Shown: positions 8,559 through 16,705 of the stretch, in pieces
How positions within the stretch are numbered: the first letter of the stretch is position 1
Layout: each line of letters begins with the position of its first letter
Origin: Rhodoblastus sp. 17X3
GTDB lineage: Bacteria > Pseudomonadota > Alphaproteobacteria > Rhizobiales > Beijerinckiaceae
Direction: 5' to 3'
NCBI RefSeq assembly: GCF_030056575.1
Contig: NZ_JASHHX010000004.1
Coordinates: forward strand, 162,924-226,923
Length of the DNA: 64,000 bases
Position numbers and translations under genes: made by a program
Notes under the pieces: generated by a model
Seen by the model: only the letters and a program-made list of their open reading frames with translations
What the model was told of the DNA's origin: nothing
Databases searched by the model: none

Positions 8559-9311
8559 ATGGCGCTCAATTTGCTTGCCGCCGTCCTGTTCGGCGCTTTG
8601 GTCGGCCTCGATCGCCGGCTTTCCGGACACCAGCGCGCTTTGACCTTCGCAATCGCGGCGGCGCTCGCCGGGCTGGCCTTCGGGCGCCTTTGGGCGGCTT
8701 TCGCGCCGGCTGACTGGTATGTCGATTCGATCTGGGTCGAGATTTCCGCCGCCTGCTGCGTCTTCGCGCTGGGCTTTGGCGTCGACGACCGCGTTCCCTG
8801 GGAAGATCTGGAATCCGCGGGCGCCCTGGATGAGGACGATTCGCGCGACCTCTACCGGCTTCGGCTGTTCCAGGCCGCCGCCTTCGGCTTCGCCAATTCC
8901 GTCAACGCCTGGGCCTATGCGTTGGCTTTCCTGATGTTCATGGCCGCCGGGCATCTGCTGGAATGGGCTCTGACGCGCGCCCTCAAGCTTGGCGGCGACG
9001 AAAAGGCGCCGGCCTCACGGCGGGTCCAGCCGGAAATGGCGAGGGCGAACGCGGCTGCGACGCTGGAATGGCTCGATGACGCGCCGGGCTCCTTCATCGC
9101 GGCGCTCAATGCGGCTTATCGGGACGAACTGGCTCCGCAGACAGGCTCCAGCTCTCCAGCGCCTCGCCAAATAAGGGTTGTGCATAATTCGGCAAAGCCT
9201 TTGGATGCGCGATCCGCCGCCAATACGCGATCCATTGCGCCCGCGAATGGTAAAGCGGCACGACATAAAAGCCCGACAGAAGCACGCGATCCAGCGCGCG
9301 GGCGGCGGTGA
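8559..9311 (+). CDS. Predicted inner-membrane protein of unknown function
   Basis: I do not recognise this protein (250 residues from ATG 8559). It begins with a hydrophobic helix (MALNLLAAVLFGALVGL) and has further hydrophobic segments around residues 28-48, 60-78 and 120-145, separated by an acidic stretch (VDDRVPWEDLESAGALDEDD). Its last 65 or so codons are antisense to the conserved C-terminus of the binding-protein gene on the other strand. That tail is low-complexity and basic, so it was probably gained by loss of an earlier stop. The membrane part is credible; the tail is doubtful. Confidence 0.55.
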   Translation: MALNLLAAVLFGALVGLDRRLSGHQRALTFAIAAALAGLAFGRLWAAFAPADWYVDSIWVEISAACCVFALGFGVDDRVPWEDLESAGALDEDDSRDLYRLRLFQAAAFGFANSVNAWAYALAFLMFMAAGHLLEWALTRALKLGGDEKAPASRRVQPEMARANAAATLEWLDDAPGSFIAALNAAYRDELAPQTGSSSPAPRQIRVVHNSAKPLDARSAANTRSIAPANGKAARHKSPTEARDPARGRR

Positions 9312-10977
9312 CGAAATCCTCCCGTGTTTCCGCCGCCTGCAGCGCCGCGATCATGGCGTCTATGGCCGGGCTTTTCGCCCCGGCGAGATTGTAGGACGCC
9401 TCCTGCGCCGCGCTGTCGCCGCCCCACCTCATGCGCTGCTCATTGCCCGGCGAGGCCGAGGCCTGCCAAAGCCCGATCATCATGTCGAATTCGAAACGCT
9501 GGCGGCGGCGCTGGAACTGCACTTCGTCAACCAGCCGCACCCGCGCGTCCACGCCGATCCGGCGCAACTGGCCGGAATAATGGAGCGCGAGGCGCTCCTG
9601 CTCGCGGTCGATGACGAGGATTTCGAAGGTCAGCGGCTTGCCGTCGCGCGTCAGCACGCCGTCTTGCAGCTTCCAGCCGGCTTTTTCCGCCAGCGCCAGC
9701 GCCTTTTTCGCAAGGGCGCGGTCGCGGCCGGAGCCGTCCGAGCGCGGCGGCGTCCAGCGGCCATCGAGAATGTCCTCGCGCACCGCGCCGGGGAATGGCG
9801 CGAGCAGCGCGCGCTCCGCCGCGCTCGCCGGGTGGCCCGAGGCTGAGAGTTCGGATTCGTCGAAGAAACTCCGGGTCCGCGTGTAGAGATTTGAATAGAG
9901 ATTGGCGTTGAGCCATTCGAAATCGAACATCGCCGCCAGAGCCTCGCGCAGGCGCGGATCGGCGAAAAGAGCGCGGCGGGTGTTGAAGGCGAAGCCGCGC
10001 AGCCCCTTCGGCCCGCCGAGCGGCAGGGTCTCCAGCGCGACGCGGCCGTCGCGGCGGGCGGCGAAATCATAGCCGCCGACCCAACGATGCGGTTCCGTCT
10101 CCTCGCGATAATCGACCAACCCCGCCTTGAAGGCCTCGAACAGGCTGTTGTCGTCGCGGCCGTAATCGAACACAACCTCGTCGAAATTATAGAGCCCGCA
10201 GGCCATCGGCAGGTCCTTGCCCCAATAGTTCGGGTCGCGGCGCAGGACCAGCTTTTCGCCTGGTTTGACCTCCGCGACCTTGTAGGGGCCGGAACCGAGC
10301 GGAACGGCGAGGCCCTCCTCGGCGAAGCGCTTCTCGGTCATGGCGTGGGCCGGCAGGACCGGCATCAGGGCGAGGATCAGCGGCAATTCGCGGTCATTGG
10401 CGCCGGCGAGGTCATAGCGGATCGTGCGCTCGTCCAGCGCCTCGATCGAGCGCACCAGCCCATAGGCGCCGCGCTGCTGCGGGCGGCCCTTGTTCTTCAG
10501 CAGGTTGAAGGAAAAAACCACATCGCGCGCCGTGATCGGCGCGCCATCGGAAAAATGCGCGGCCGGATTGAGCCGGAACACGACATGATCGCGGGCCTCA
10601 TTGGTCTCGATCGTCTCCGCGATCAGGCCGTAAAGCGTGAAGGGCTCGTCATAGGAGCGGGCCATCAGGCTCTCATAGACCGGCCCGGCGATGCCCGCCG
10701 CGGTTGTCCCGGCGTTGACGCCATAGGGATTGAGATTGTCGAAGGCGCCATATTCGCCGAGATGCAGGGTCCCGCCCTTGCGGGCGGCGGGATCGGCATA
10801 GGGCAGGCATTTGAAGCCCGGCGGAAGCGCCGGCTGGCCCTGCATGGCGATGGCGTGGCTGATTCGGCCCTGCGACGCATCTTCCGCCCCGCGCGCGCCG
10901 GCGGGCCCCAGCCACGACAGGGCGGCGGCGAGGCAGGCGGCGAAAACCTGACGCGATGGCGAACGGAAGCGGCGCAT
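9106..10977 (-). CDS. YejA-like ABC transporter substrate-binding protein (family 5)
   Basis: A 623-residue periplasmic binding protein for oligopeptides or related ligands. A signal peptide is clear (MRRFRSPSRQVFAACLAAALSW, then cleavage after ARGAE). The family 5 fold shows in GGTLHLGEYGAFDNLNPYG, YESLMARS, HFSDGAPITARDVVFSFNLL, GSGPYKV and RRDPNYWGKDLP. Length and order match the YejA group that serves YejBEF-type permeases. No permease or ATPase gene is next to it, so it must work with a transporter encoded elsewhere. Its 3' end overlaps the convergent membrane-protein frame by 206 bp. Confidence 0.87.
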   Translation of the reverse strand: MRRFRSPSRQVFAACLAAALSWLGPAGARGAEDASQGRISHAIAMQGQPALPPGFKCLPYADPAARKGGTLHLGEYGAFDNLNPYGVNAGTTAAGIAGPVYESLMARSYDEPFTLYGLIAETIETNEARDHVVFRLNPAAHFSDGAPITARDVVFSFNLLKNKGRPQQRGAYGLVRSIEALDERTIRYDLAGANDRELPLILALMPVLPAHAMTEKRFAEEGLAVPLGSGPYKVAEVKPGEKLVLRRDPNYWGKDLPMACGLYNFDEVVFDYGRDDNSLFEAFKAGLVDYREETEPHRWVGGYDFAARRDGRVALETLPLGGPKGLRGFAFNTRRALFADPRLREALAAMFDFEWLNANLYSNLYTRTRSFFDESELSASGHPASAAERALLAPFPGAVREDILDGRWTPPRSDGSGRDRALAKKALALAEKAGWKLQDGVLTRDGKPLTFEILVIDREQERLALHYSGQLRRIGVDARVRLVDEVQFQRRRQRFEFDMMIGLWQASASPGNEQRMRWGGDSAAQEASYNLAGAKSPAIDAMIAALQAAETREDFVTAARALDRVLLSGFYVVPLYHSRAQWIAYWRRIAHPKALPNYAQPLFGEALESWSLSAEPVRPDKPH

Positions 10978-11218
10978 GGCGGAATGCTAAAGCAAATTTA
11001 TGGGTTTGACGCAGGTTTTTACCCGCAGGGCCAAGAAAAGAAGGGCCGCGGAGTTTTCCCTGCTGGAAAAGCGCAGGCGAAGACGATATGAAAGCGCCGT
11101 CAATCTGTCGCCTTATTTTGAGGCGATGAGCGCTTCGCTTTGCTCCCAAGGGGCGATCAGGGGTTCTCTCGCAATATCGCGGGCCGGGCGTTCCGCCGCC
11201 CCGCTGAAAGGATTTCGA

Positions 11219-11968
11219 ATGTCGATGTCTTCGTCCCGCTTTGGCGCCGCTCTGGTCGCAGGCGCGCTTCTCCTCGGCTCCGCGCCGGCCTTCGCGCAGC
11301 AGCCTGCCGCTCCCGCTCCCGCCCCCGGCCAGACGCCCGCTGGCCAGCCCGGCGGCGCCCCGCAGGGCCCGCTGAAGGTCGATCTCATTCCCACGCAGGC
11401 GGACTGGACAAAGGTTTGCGGCCACGACAACGCCGCCAACAAGGACATTTGCTACACCACGCGCGATTTCGGCGCCCAGAAGGACCAGGCCCCGGTCCTC
11501 GCCCTCGCCGTCTATGACGTCAAGGGCGAAGACGTCAGGATCATCCGCTTCCTGATGCCTGTCGGCCTGATGCTGCGTCCGGGTTTCCGCTTCTCGATCG
11601 ACAAGGGCCCGGTCACCGAAGGCGCCTTCGAGATCTGCTTCCCGAACGGCTGCTTCGCCGAGGCCAAGGTCAAGAAGGACGTCATCGACGCCGCCCGCAA
11701 GGGCACGGCCATGACCGTCGTTGTCAAGAACCAGGCCAATGCCGAAGTCGTTTTCAACTTGCCGCTGGCGGGCTTCGGCAAGGCCTTCGACGGCCCGGCG
11801 GTCGACCCCAAGGTTCTGGAAGAGCAGCAGAAGAAGCTGGCCACGGAACTGCAGAAGCGCGCCGAGGAAGAGCGCAAGAAGCTCGAGCAGCAGCAGGGCG
11901 GCGCCGCCGCTCCGGCCGCGCCCGCGGCTCCGGCTGCTCCCGCCGCGCCTGCCGCGCCGGCGAAGTAA
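11219..11968 (+). CDS. Invasion-associated locus B (IalB) family protein
   Basis: A 249-residue secreted protein. The signal peptide MSMSSSRFGAALVAGALLLG ends near APAFAQ and is followed by a Pro/Ala/Gly linker. The IalB domain then shows paired cysteines (WTKVCGHDN, KDICYTT, FEICFPNGCF) that would form disulfides in the periplasm, and GFGKAFDGP near its end. The C-terminal 55 residues are a charged coiled coil (EEQQKKLATELQKRAEEERKK) and an AAP-repeat tail. ATG 11219 has GAAAGGA upstream. IalB of Bartonella is linked to erythrocyte invasion; in free-living Rhizobiales the role is unknown. Confidence 0.87.
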   Translation: MSMSSSRFGAALVAGALLLGSAPAFAQQPAAPAPAPGQTPAGQPGGAPQGPLKVDLIPTQADWTKVCGHDNAANKDICYTTRDFGAQKDQAPVLALAVYDVKGEDVRIIRFLMPVGLMLRPGFRFSIDKGPVTEGAFEICFPNGCFAEAKVKKDVIDAARKGTAMTVVVKNQANAEVVFNLPLAGFGKAFDGPAVDPKVLEEQQKKLATELQKRAEEERKKLEQQQGGAAAPAAPAAPAAPAAPAAPAK

Positions 11969-12014
11969 GCTTTTCGCGCAAAGGCGGTCGCCCCGGCGGC
12001 CGCCGCCGCAGAAC

Positions 12015-12046
12015 AAAAAACGCGCGGAGCGATCCGCGCGTTTTTT
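12015..12046. terminator. Bidirectional intrinsic terminator between ialB-type gene and hspQ
   Basis: AAAAAACGCGCGGA, a 4-base loop (GCGA), then TCCGCGCGTTTTTT: a perfect 14-bp palindrome with A-tract and T-tract on either side, able to end transcription from both convergent genes. Confidence 0.9.
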
Positions 12047-12067
12047 GCGTTCAGTTAAGTCGGAAAT

Positions 12068-12397
12068 TCAATTCAGGACGCGCGAACGGACGACGTAGCG
12101 GCCCGTGTCCGAGCGCGCGAAGGCCTCGTCGATCTGCGGATTGCGCAAGGGCGCGCCGCTGTCGTCGCGTTCGAGATTCTGCTCGGACACATAGGCCATA
12201 TATTCGGTGTCCGAATTTTCGGCATAGAGGTGATAGAAGGGCTGGTCCTTGGCCGGACGCACTTCCTCGGGAATGGAGAGCCACCATTCCTCGGTGTTCG
12301 CAAAGACCGGATCGATGTCGTAGATCACGCCGCGGAATGGATATTTGCGGTGTTTGACAACTTCGCCAATGCCGTATTTCGCCGCGCGCGGTTTCAT
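12068..12397 (-). CDS. hspQ: Heat shock protein HspQ
   Basis: This 109-residue protein of the HspQ/YccV family promotes degradation of some proteins, acting as a specificity enhancer for Lon in enterobacteria. Motifs are KYGIGEVVKHRKYPFRGVIYDIDP at the N-terminus and QPFYHLYAE and AYVSEQNL in the middle. The family's hemimethylated-DNA-binding-like barrel spans most of the protein. Lon itself is encoded 10 kb away in this window. It converges with the IalB-type gene across a shared terminator. Confidence 0.92.
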   Translation of the reverse strand: MKPRAAKYGIGEVVKHRKYPFRGVIYDIDPVFANTEEWWLSIPEEVRPAKDQPFYHLYAENSDTEYMAYVSEQNLERDDSGAPLRNPQIDEAFARSDTGRYVVRSRVLN

Positions 12398-12462
12398 ATC
12401 GATGGCCCCGTCAGGCTAAGCAGGGCAAAGAAAATTTCACAGCTACGCATTTAAGTCAATCA

Positions 12463-12498
12463 GGCCCGCCTTTCGGCGCATAGGTCGAGAGGCGGGCC
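12463..12498 (-). terminator. Possible stem-loop downstream of the CoA-ester lyase gene
   Basis: Nine-base arms GGCCCGCCT and AGGCGGGCC, separated by 18 bases, lie 16 bp past the stop of the minus-strand lyase gene. There is no T-run, so it may stabilise mRNA or be Rho-assisted rather than a true intrinsic terminator. Confidence 0.35.
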
Positions 12499-12513
12499 GT
12501 AATCCCGACGGCG

Positions 12514-13560
12514 TCAGAAGCCGTAAAGCGCGGCGTAATCCGGGTCCTTGACGGCGACCTGCCGGGCGCAATCCACCATCACCTTGGCCTGTTTCCAGGT
12601 TGCGTCGTCCTGCATCTTGCCGTCGATCATGGCCACGCCGGAGCCGTCGGGCATGGCTTCCAGAATCTTTCTGGCGAAAGCCACTTCCTTGGGATCGGGC
12701 GAGAAGACCTTCTTGGCGATGGCGATCTGATTGGGGTGCAGCGACCAGGCGCCCGCGCAGCCCAGCAGGAAGGCGTTGCGGAACTGCACTTCGCAGGCGG
12801 CGAGGTCGCCAATGTCGCCGAAGGGGCCGTAAAAGCTCTTGATGCCGGCCGAGGCGCAGGCGTCCACCATCTTTGCGACGGTGTAATGCCAGAGGTCCTG
12901 CTGATAGACCGGGCGTTCGGAAACGCCGGCGACCGGATCGGCCAGCACCTTGTATTCGGGATGGCCGCCGCCGACGCGGGTAGTCTTCATGGCGCGCGAG
13001 GCGGCGAGGTCCGCCGGGCCGAGGCTCATGCCATGCATGCGCGGCGAAGCAAGGGCGATGTCCTCGACATTCTTGACGCCTTCGGCGGTTTCGAGAATGG
13101 CGTGGATCAGGATCGGCTTGGTGACGCCGTGTCGGGCTTCGAGCTGCGCGAGCAGCTGGTCGAGATAATGAATGTCCCAGGGGCCTTCGACCTTGGGCAG
13201 CATGATGACGTCGAGCTTGTTGCCAATTGCCGCGACGATTTCCGTGACGTCATCGAGCAGCCAGGGCGAGTTGAGGCAGTTCACGCGGGTCCACAGGCCC
13301 GTCGTGCCGAAATCATTGGCCAGGCCCATCTCAATAAATCCCTTGCGCGCCGCCTCCTTGGCGTCGGCGGGAATGGCGTCTTCGAGATTGCCGAGGATGA
13401 CGTCGGCGGTCGGGATCGTCTCGCGCATCTTGGCCCGCACCTTTTCGAGATGCGGCGGCACGAAATGGATCATGCGTTCGACGCGCACCGGCAATTCGCG
13501 ATAAGGCGCAGGGGCGCCGATCGCCAGAGGTTCAAAGAATTTGCGAGGGCTCTTGCTCAT
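12514..13560 (-). CDS. L-malyl-CoA/beta-methylmalyl-CoA lyase-type enzyme (HpcH/CitE family)
   Basis: This 348-residue CoA-ester lyase has the CitE-type TIM barrel: [16 protein letters not shown], the acidic metal/substrate motif [10 protein letters not shown], the Arg of WTRVNC, the metal ligand Glu in [10 protein letters not shown], and MSLGPADLA. The closest named relatives are Mcl1 of the ethylmalonyl-CoA and 3-hydroxypropionate pathways and malyl-CoA lyase of the serine cycle. They cleave malyl-CoA to glyoxylate and acetyl-CoA, and beta-methylmalyl-CoA to glyoxylate and propionyl-CoA. The exact substrate cannot be fixed here. A methylmalonyl-CoA epimerase gene at 45.4 kb fits a propionyl-CoA/EMC metabolism. 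Confidence 0.82.
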   Translation of the reverse strand: MSKSPRKFFEPLAIGAPAPYRELPVRVERMIHFVPPHLEKVRAKMRETIPTADVILGNLEDAIPADAKEAARKGFIEMGLANDFGTTGLWTRVNCLNSPWLLDDVTEIVAAIGNKLDVIMLPKVEGPWDIHYLDQLLAQLEARHGVTKPILIHAILETAEGVKNVEDIALASPRMHGMSLGPADLAASRAMKTTRVGGGHPEYKVLADPVAGVSERPVYQQDLWHYTVAKMVDACASAGIKSFYGPFGDIGDLAACEVQFRNAFLLGCAGAWSLHPNQIAIAKKVFSPDPKEVAFARKILEAMPDGSGVAMIDGKMQDDATWKQAKVMVDCARQVAVKDPDYAALYGF

Positions 13561-13648
13561 GAACAGGCTCCATTGGCTGCCTTGCCTCTAGGATAAATCG
13601 ACCTTGGCCGCAATTGCACTCTTTCCCGTTCCAGCCCAAAATCCAGGC

Positions 13649-15250
13649 ATGAACGAAAACGACCTCGATCCGATCGAACTCCTGACGCCCGAAGAAATGG
13701 GGCGGGCGGATTCGCTCACGATTGCGGGCGGAGTCCCCGGCTATGCGCTCATGCTGCGCGCGGGCAAAAATGTCGCCGCCGCCGCAGCCGACATGCTGCG
13801 CGCGGGCGAGGGGCGGCGCGTCGCGGTGTTTTGCGGTCCCGGCAATAATGGCGGCGACGGCTATGTCGCGGCGCGGCTGCTGCGCGAGCAGGGGTTTGAG
13901 GTCGCCGTCGGCGCGCTCGGCGATCCGGCCCGGCTGAACGGCGATGCAGCGCAAGCCTTTGCGGATTGGGCCGGAACCGTGGCGCCGGCGGACTCGCTCG
14001 ATCCGCGCGCCTGCGATCTTGTTATCGACGCCTTGTTCGGCGCTGGCCTGTCGCGCCCTCTCGACGGCGCCGCCTTGCAGATCGTCGAGCGGATCAACGG
14101 CTCGGGGACGCCGGTGTTGGCGGTGGATGTGCCTTCGGGTCTCGACGGCTCTAACGGCGCCATCGGCTCGAAGGCGGTGCAGGCGCGCGAAACCGTAAGT
14201 TTTTTCCGGCTCAAGCCCGGCCATGTGCTGCTGCCGGGCCGAGGCGCCTGCGGCAAGCTGCGCCTGACCCAAATCGGGATCGAGGACGCCGTTCTGCATC
14301 AGATCGGGCCGCAAACCTTTCTCAATGCGCCCGCGCTCTGGCGCGGCCACATGCCATGGCCCGAGACGGCCGGCCATAAATATGTGCGCGGCCATCTGGT
14401 GGTCGCCACCGGGCCGGCGATCCGAACCGGGGCGGGGCGCCTCGCCGCGCGGGCGGGGCTGAGGATCGGGGCGGGCCTCGTCACCCTCGCCAGCCCCGAG
14501 GACGCGCTGGCGGTCAACGCCGCCCATCTCACCGCCATCATGCTGCGCGGCGTGGACGGCCCGGCGCAATGGCGGGACCTGCTCGCCGACAGGCGCTTTT
14601 CGGCCGTGGTGCTTGGGCCTGCCTTCGGCATGGGCGAGACGACGCAAGCGGTCGTGGAGGCCATTCTCGGCGGCGTGGCCAAGGACTCCGGACGGCGCTT
14701 CGGGCTCGTGCTGGACGCCGACGCCTTAACCTCATTTTCATCGCAGTCTGATAGGCTGTCTCACATGATCCGGGCGAGTGGCGCTGAGGTTGTCATCACG
14801 CCACATGAAGGTGAGTTTTCTCGTATTTTCAATGAAAAAGACGAGAAAGCTCCGGTAAAGCCAGAAGATGAGGCGCACGCTTCCGGCGTTGCATCCGATA
14901 TGGCAGTCCATCCGACTGATTTACCTTATAAATTAGATCGCGCTCGCGCCGCCGCCCACGCCCTGGGCGCCTGTGTCGTTTTGAAGGGCCCGGACACGAT
15001 TGTCACCGGCCCGGACGGCCGCGCCGCCATCGCCCGCAACGCGCCGCCGACGTTGGCGACCGCCGGTTCGGGCGATGTCCTCGCCGGATTGATCGGCGGC
15101 CTGCTGGCGCAGGGCATGGCGACGTTCGAGGCGGCAGCCTGCGCGGTCTGGCTGCATGGCGAAGCGGCGAATCTATTCGGGCCAGGCCTGATCGCCGAGG
15201 ATCTGCCGGAAATTTTGCCGCGCGCTTTGGCCGATCTGGCTCCGACGTAA
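13649..15250 (+). CDS. nnr: Bifunctional NAD(P)H-hydrate epimerase/dehydratase
   Basis: This 533-residue repair enzyme acts on NADHX and NADPHX formed by damage of the coenzymes. The N-terminal epimerase half (YjeF_N) has FCGPGNNGGDGYVAARLL and VIDALFGAGLSR. The C-terminal ADP-dependent dehydratase half has VLGPAFGMG, LDADAL, ITPHEGEF, LKGPDT and ATAGSGDVLAGLIGG. Residues about 361-431 are AT-richer than the rest and contain an extra charged insert (DEKAPVKPEDEAHASG) between the ITPHEGEF and LKGPDT motifs. Key motifs are intact, so activity is expected. ATG 13649 is chosen; a TTG at 13604 is possible. Confidence 0.93.
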   Translation: MNENDLDPIELLTPEEMGRADSLTIAGGVPGYALMLRAGKNVAAAAADMLRAGEGRRVAVFCGPGNNGGDGYVAARLLREQGFEVAVGALGDPARLNGDAAQAFADWAGTVAPADSLDPRACDLVIDALFGAGLSRPLDGAALQIVERINGSGTPVLAVDVPSGLDGSNGAIGSKAVQARETVSFFRLKPGHVLLPGRGACGKLRLTQIGIEDAVLHQIGPQTFLNAPALWRGHMPWPETAGHKYVRGHLVVATGPAIRTGAGRLAARAGLRIGAGLVTLASPEDALAVNAAHLTAIMLRGVDGPAQWRDLLADRRFSAVVLGPAFGMGETTQAVVEAILGGVAKDSGRRFGLVLDADALTSFSSQSDRLSHMIRASGAEVVITPHEGEFSRIFNEKDEKAPVKPEDEAHASGVASDMAVHPTDLPYKLDRARAAAHALGACVVLKGPDTIVTGPDGRAAIARNAPPTLATAGSGDVLAGLIGGLLAQGMATFEAAACAVWLHGEAANLFGPGLIAEDLPEILPRALADLAPT

Positions 15251-15264
15251 AAAGGGAGAGAAGC

Positions 15265-15504
15265 ATGTCTGAACCTGTCATCGCACAAAAGGGGCCTTTT
15301 CCGGTCGAGGTCGAAGCGGGCAAAACCTATTTCTGGTGCGCCTGCGGCAAATCCGCGAAACAGCCTTTTTGCGACGGTTCGCACAAGGGAACGGACTTCA
15401 GGCCCATCGTTCACAAAGCGGAAACGTCGGGCGAAGTCTGGTTCTGCGGATGCAAACATTCCGCCGACAAACCGTTTTGCGACGGCACGCATGAGACATT
15501 GTGA
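15265..15504 (+). CDS. CDGSH iron-sulfur domain protein (double motif)
   Basis: A 79-residue protein with two CDGSH-type [2Fe-2S] sites: WCACGKSAKQPFCDGSHKG (about residues 24-42) and FCGCKHSADKPFCDGTHET (about residues 59-77). Each has the C-x-C-x(2)-S-x(3)-P-x-C-D-G-S/T-H pattern with three Cys and one His ligand. It resembles the short mitoNEET-like proteins of Proteobacteria, which have no membrane anchor. It starts 14 bp after nnr behind GGGAGAG and is probably co-transcribed. Its function is unknown beyond likely redox or cluster handling. Confidence 0.93.
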   Translation: MSEPVIAQKGPFPVEVEAGKTYFWCACGKSAKQPFCDGSHKGTDFRPIVHKAETSGEVWFCGCKHSADKPFCDGTHETL

Positions 15505-15522
15505 AGGTTTATTGGGGAATAA

Positions 15523-15541
15523 GTATCATTTCACTGTAATT
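15523..15541 (+). repeat. 19-bp repeat, copy 1
   Basis: GTATCATTTCACTGTAATT matches 17 of 19 bases of the copy at 16569-16587. Together they bracket the marR/VOC pair in the same orientation. Confidence 0.6.
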
Positions 15542-15607
15542 CGCTGCGCTGTCATTCGTAATTGACCGTCATTGCAGCTTGGATAGCTGGATATTCGAGC
15601 TCCAGTT

Positions 15608-16057
15608 TCACTGGCGCGAGGTGAGATTATCGGCGCATCGCGACAAAAGCTCCGCAAGGCGTTCCGCTTCGGCTTCGCCGACGACCTCAATCATAATCTC
15701 TTCCAGATCACCAATGACCCGATGCGCTTGAGCCAGGAGTTTCTGCCCGGCCTGTGTAAGCTCGCTTCTTAGAATACGTCCGTGGGATGGATCGGCCTCT
15801 CGCGAGAGGAGCCCATCCCGGTGCAGGTTCGCAAGAATGCCCTGCATCGTCTGCGGCGTAACAAAAGCCGCTCGCGCCAAGCGTGCGTTCGAGATGCCGG
15901 CTTCCGCCTCAATCGCACACAGAACGGCATACTGGGCTACCGTTAGACCCAAGGGGCGCAGGACCTCATCCATGCGCGTGCGAAGCGCCTGCTGTGCGCG
16001 CTTCAGCGCGTAGCCCAGCCGCTTTGCGACCGGTTCTGGCATATTTTCGCTCGACAT
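15608..16057 (-). CDS. MarR-family transcriptional regulator
   Basis: A 149-residue winged-helix regulator. The helix-turn-helix region is LTVAQYAVLCAIEAEAGISNARLARAAFVTPQTMQGILANL, and the wing follows as READPSHGRILRSELTQAG. Flanking helices form the dimer interface typical of MarR. It is divergent from a VOC protein gene with only 52 bp between starts. Two copies of TATCAGGCTCCT lie in that gap, one overlapping its own start codon, so autorepression and control of the VOC gene are likely. The ligand is unknown, but such pairs often respond to electrophiles or aromatic compounds. Confidence 0.9.
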   Translation of the reverse strand: MSSENMPEPVAKRLGYALKRAQQALRTRMDEVLRPLGLTVAQYAVLCAIEAEAGISNARLARAAFVTPQTMQGILANLHRDGLLSREADPSHGRILRSELTQAGQKLLAQAHRVIGDLEEIMIEVVGEAEAERLAELLSRCADNLTSRQ

Positions 16058-16091
16058 ATCAGGCTCCTTATATTATATCAGGCTCCTGATA
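16056..16091. promoter_or_regulatory. Probable MarR operator pair
   Basis: Direct repeats ATATCAGGCTCCT start at 16056 and 16075, 19 bp apart. The second forms a perfect palindrome TATCAGGCTCCTGATA (16076-16091); the first is an imperfect version overlapping the marR start codon. Spacing on one DNA face and position between divergent genes fit a MarR dimer-binding operator. Binding is inferred. Confidence 0.7.
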
Positions 16092-16109
16092 ATAACGATG
16101 GAGATCACG

Positions 16110-16478
16110 ATGGCCAAGCTGATTGGACCCGATTTCATAGCGCTCCAGGTGCGCGACCTCGAAGCTTCCAAACGCTTCTACATTGAGCGCCTCGGTCTTT
16201 CGCTTGCCGATCGAAGCCCGCCGGGCGCGGTTGTGTTCGACACAACGCCGATCCCCTTTGCGATTCGGGCTCCGCTGGTCGACTTGTCGGCTTCCGAGCG
16301 ACTTGGTTGGGGCGTGTCGCTTTGGCTCGCCTGCGACGATGCAGATGCTTTCCACGAGCAGCTCACAGCCGCAGGCGTAACCGTTCTTTCGCCTCCCCAA
16401 GACGGGCCGTTCGGGCGTTTTTTCAGCTTCCAGGACCCGGACGGGTATGTAGTCACTCTTCATACGAAAAAGGGATAG
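16110..16478 (+). CDS. VOC-superfamily (glyoxalase/bleomycin-resistance fold) protein
   Basis: A 122-residue vicinal-oxygen-chelate protein: FIALQVRDLEASKRFYIERLGL at the start, WLACDDADAFHEQLTAAGV in the second half and SFQDPDGYVVTLH at the end. Two beta-alpha-beta-beta-beta modules are recognisable. The end keeps an aromatic/His pattern, but the full set of metal ligands is not obvious, so it may be a binding/resistance protein rather than a lyase. ATG 16110 follows GGAG at 16100. It is divergent from marR and probably under its control. Confidence 0.85.
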   Translation: MAKLIGPDFIALQVRDLEASKRFYIERLGLSLADRSPPGAVVFDTTPIPFAIRAPLVDLSASERLGWGVSLWLACDDADAFHEQLTAAGVTVLSPPQDGPFGRFFSFQDPDGYVVTLHTKKG

Positions 16479-16521
16479 ACGTTATAGACGTCACCCACGC
16501 TCAACATGCATGTAATTACGG

Positions 16522-16587
16522 AATTACCATGACATGATACTATTTATCAGGGACTTGTTAGAAAATATGTATCATGTCAATGTAATT
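16522..16587. repeat. 19-bp repeat copies 2 and 3, facing each other
   Basis: Copy 3 is GTATCATGTCAATGTAATT at 16569-16587 (+). Copy 2 is GTATCATGTCATGGTAATT read on the minus strand at 16540-16522. Their first 11 bases form a perfect inverted repeat with a 28-bp spacer, in AT-rich DNA downstream of the VOC gene. The stretch 16479-16705 holds no convincing gene. Confidence 0.6.
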
Positions 16588-16705
16588 TCATATCAAATAA
16601 AACCTTATGGATTACGGTGGCATGATCCGGATCGCCGAATTCGTCGAATAAAGCTGTTGCGAACGCTTGCTTTGTTGCTGCAGTATATCGGCGCCAATCG
16701 TTTTG

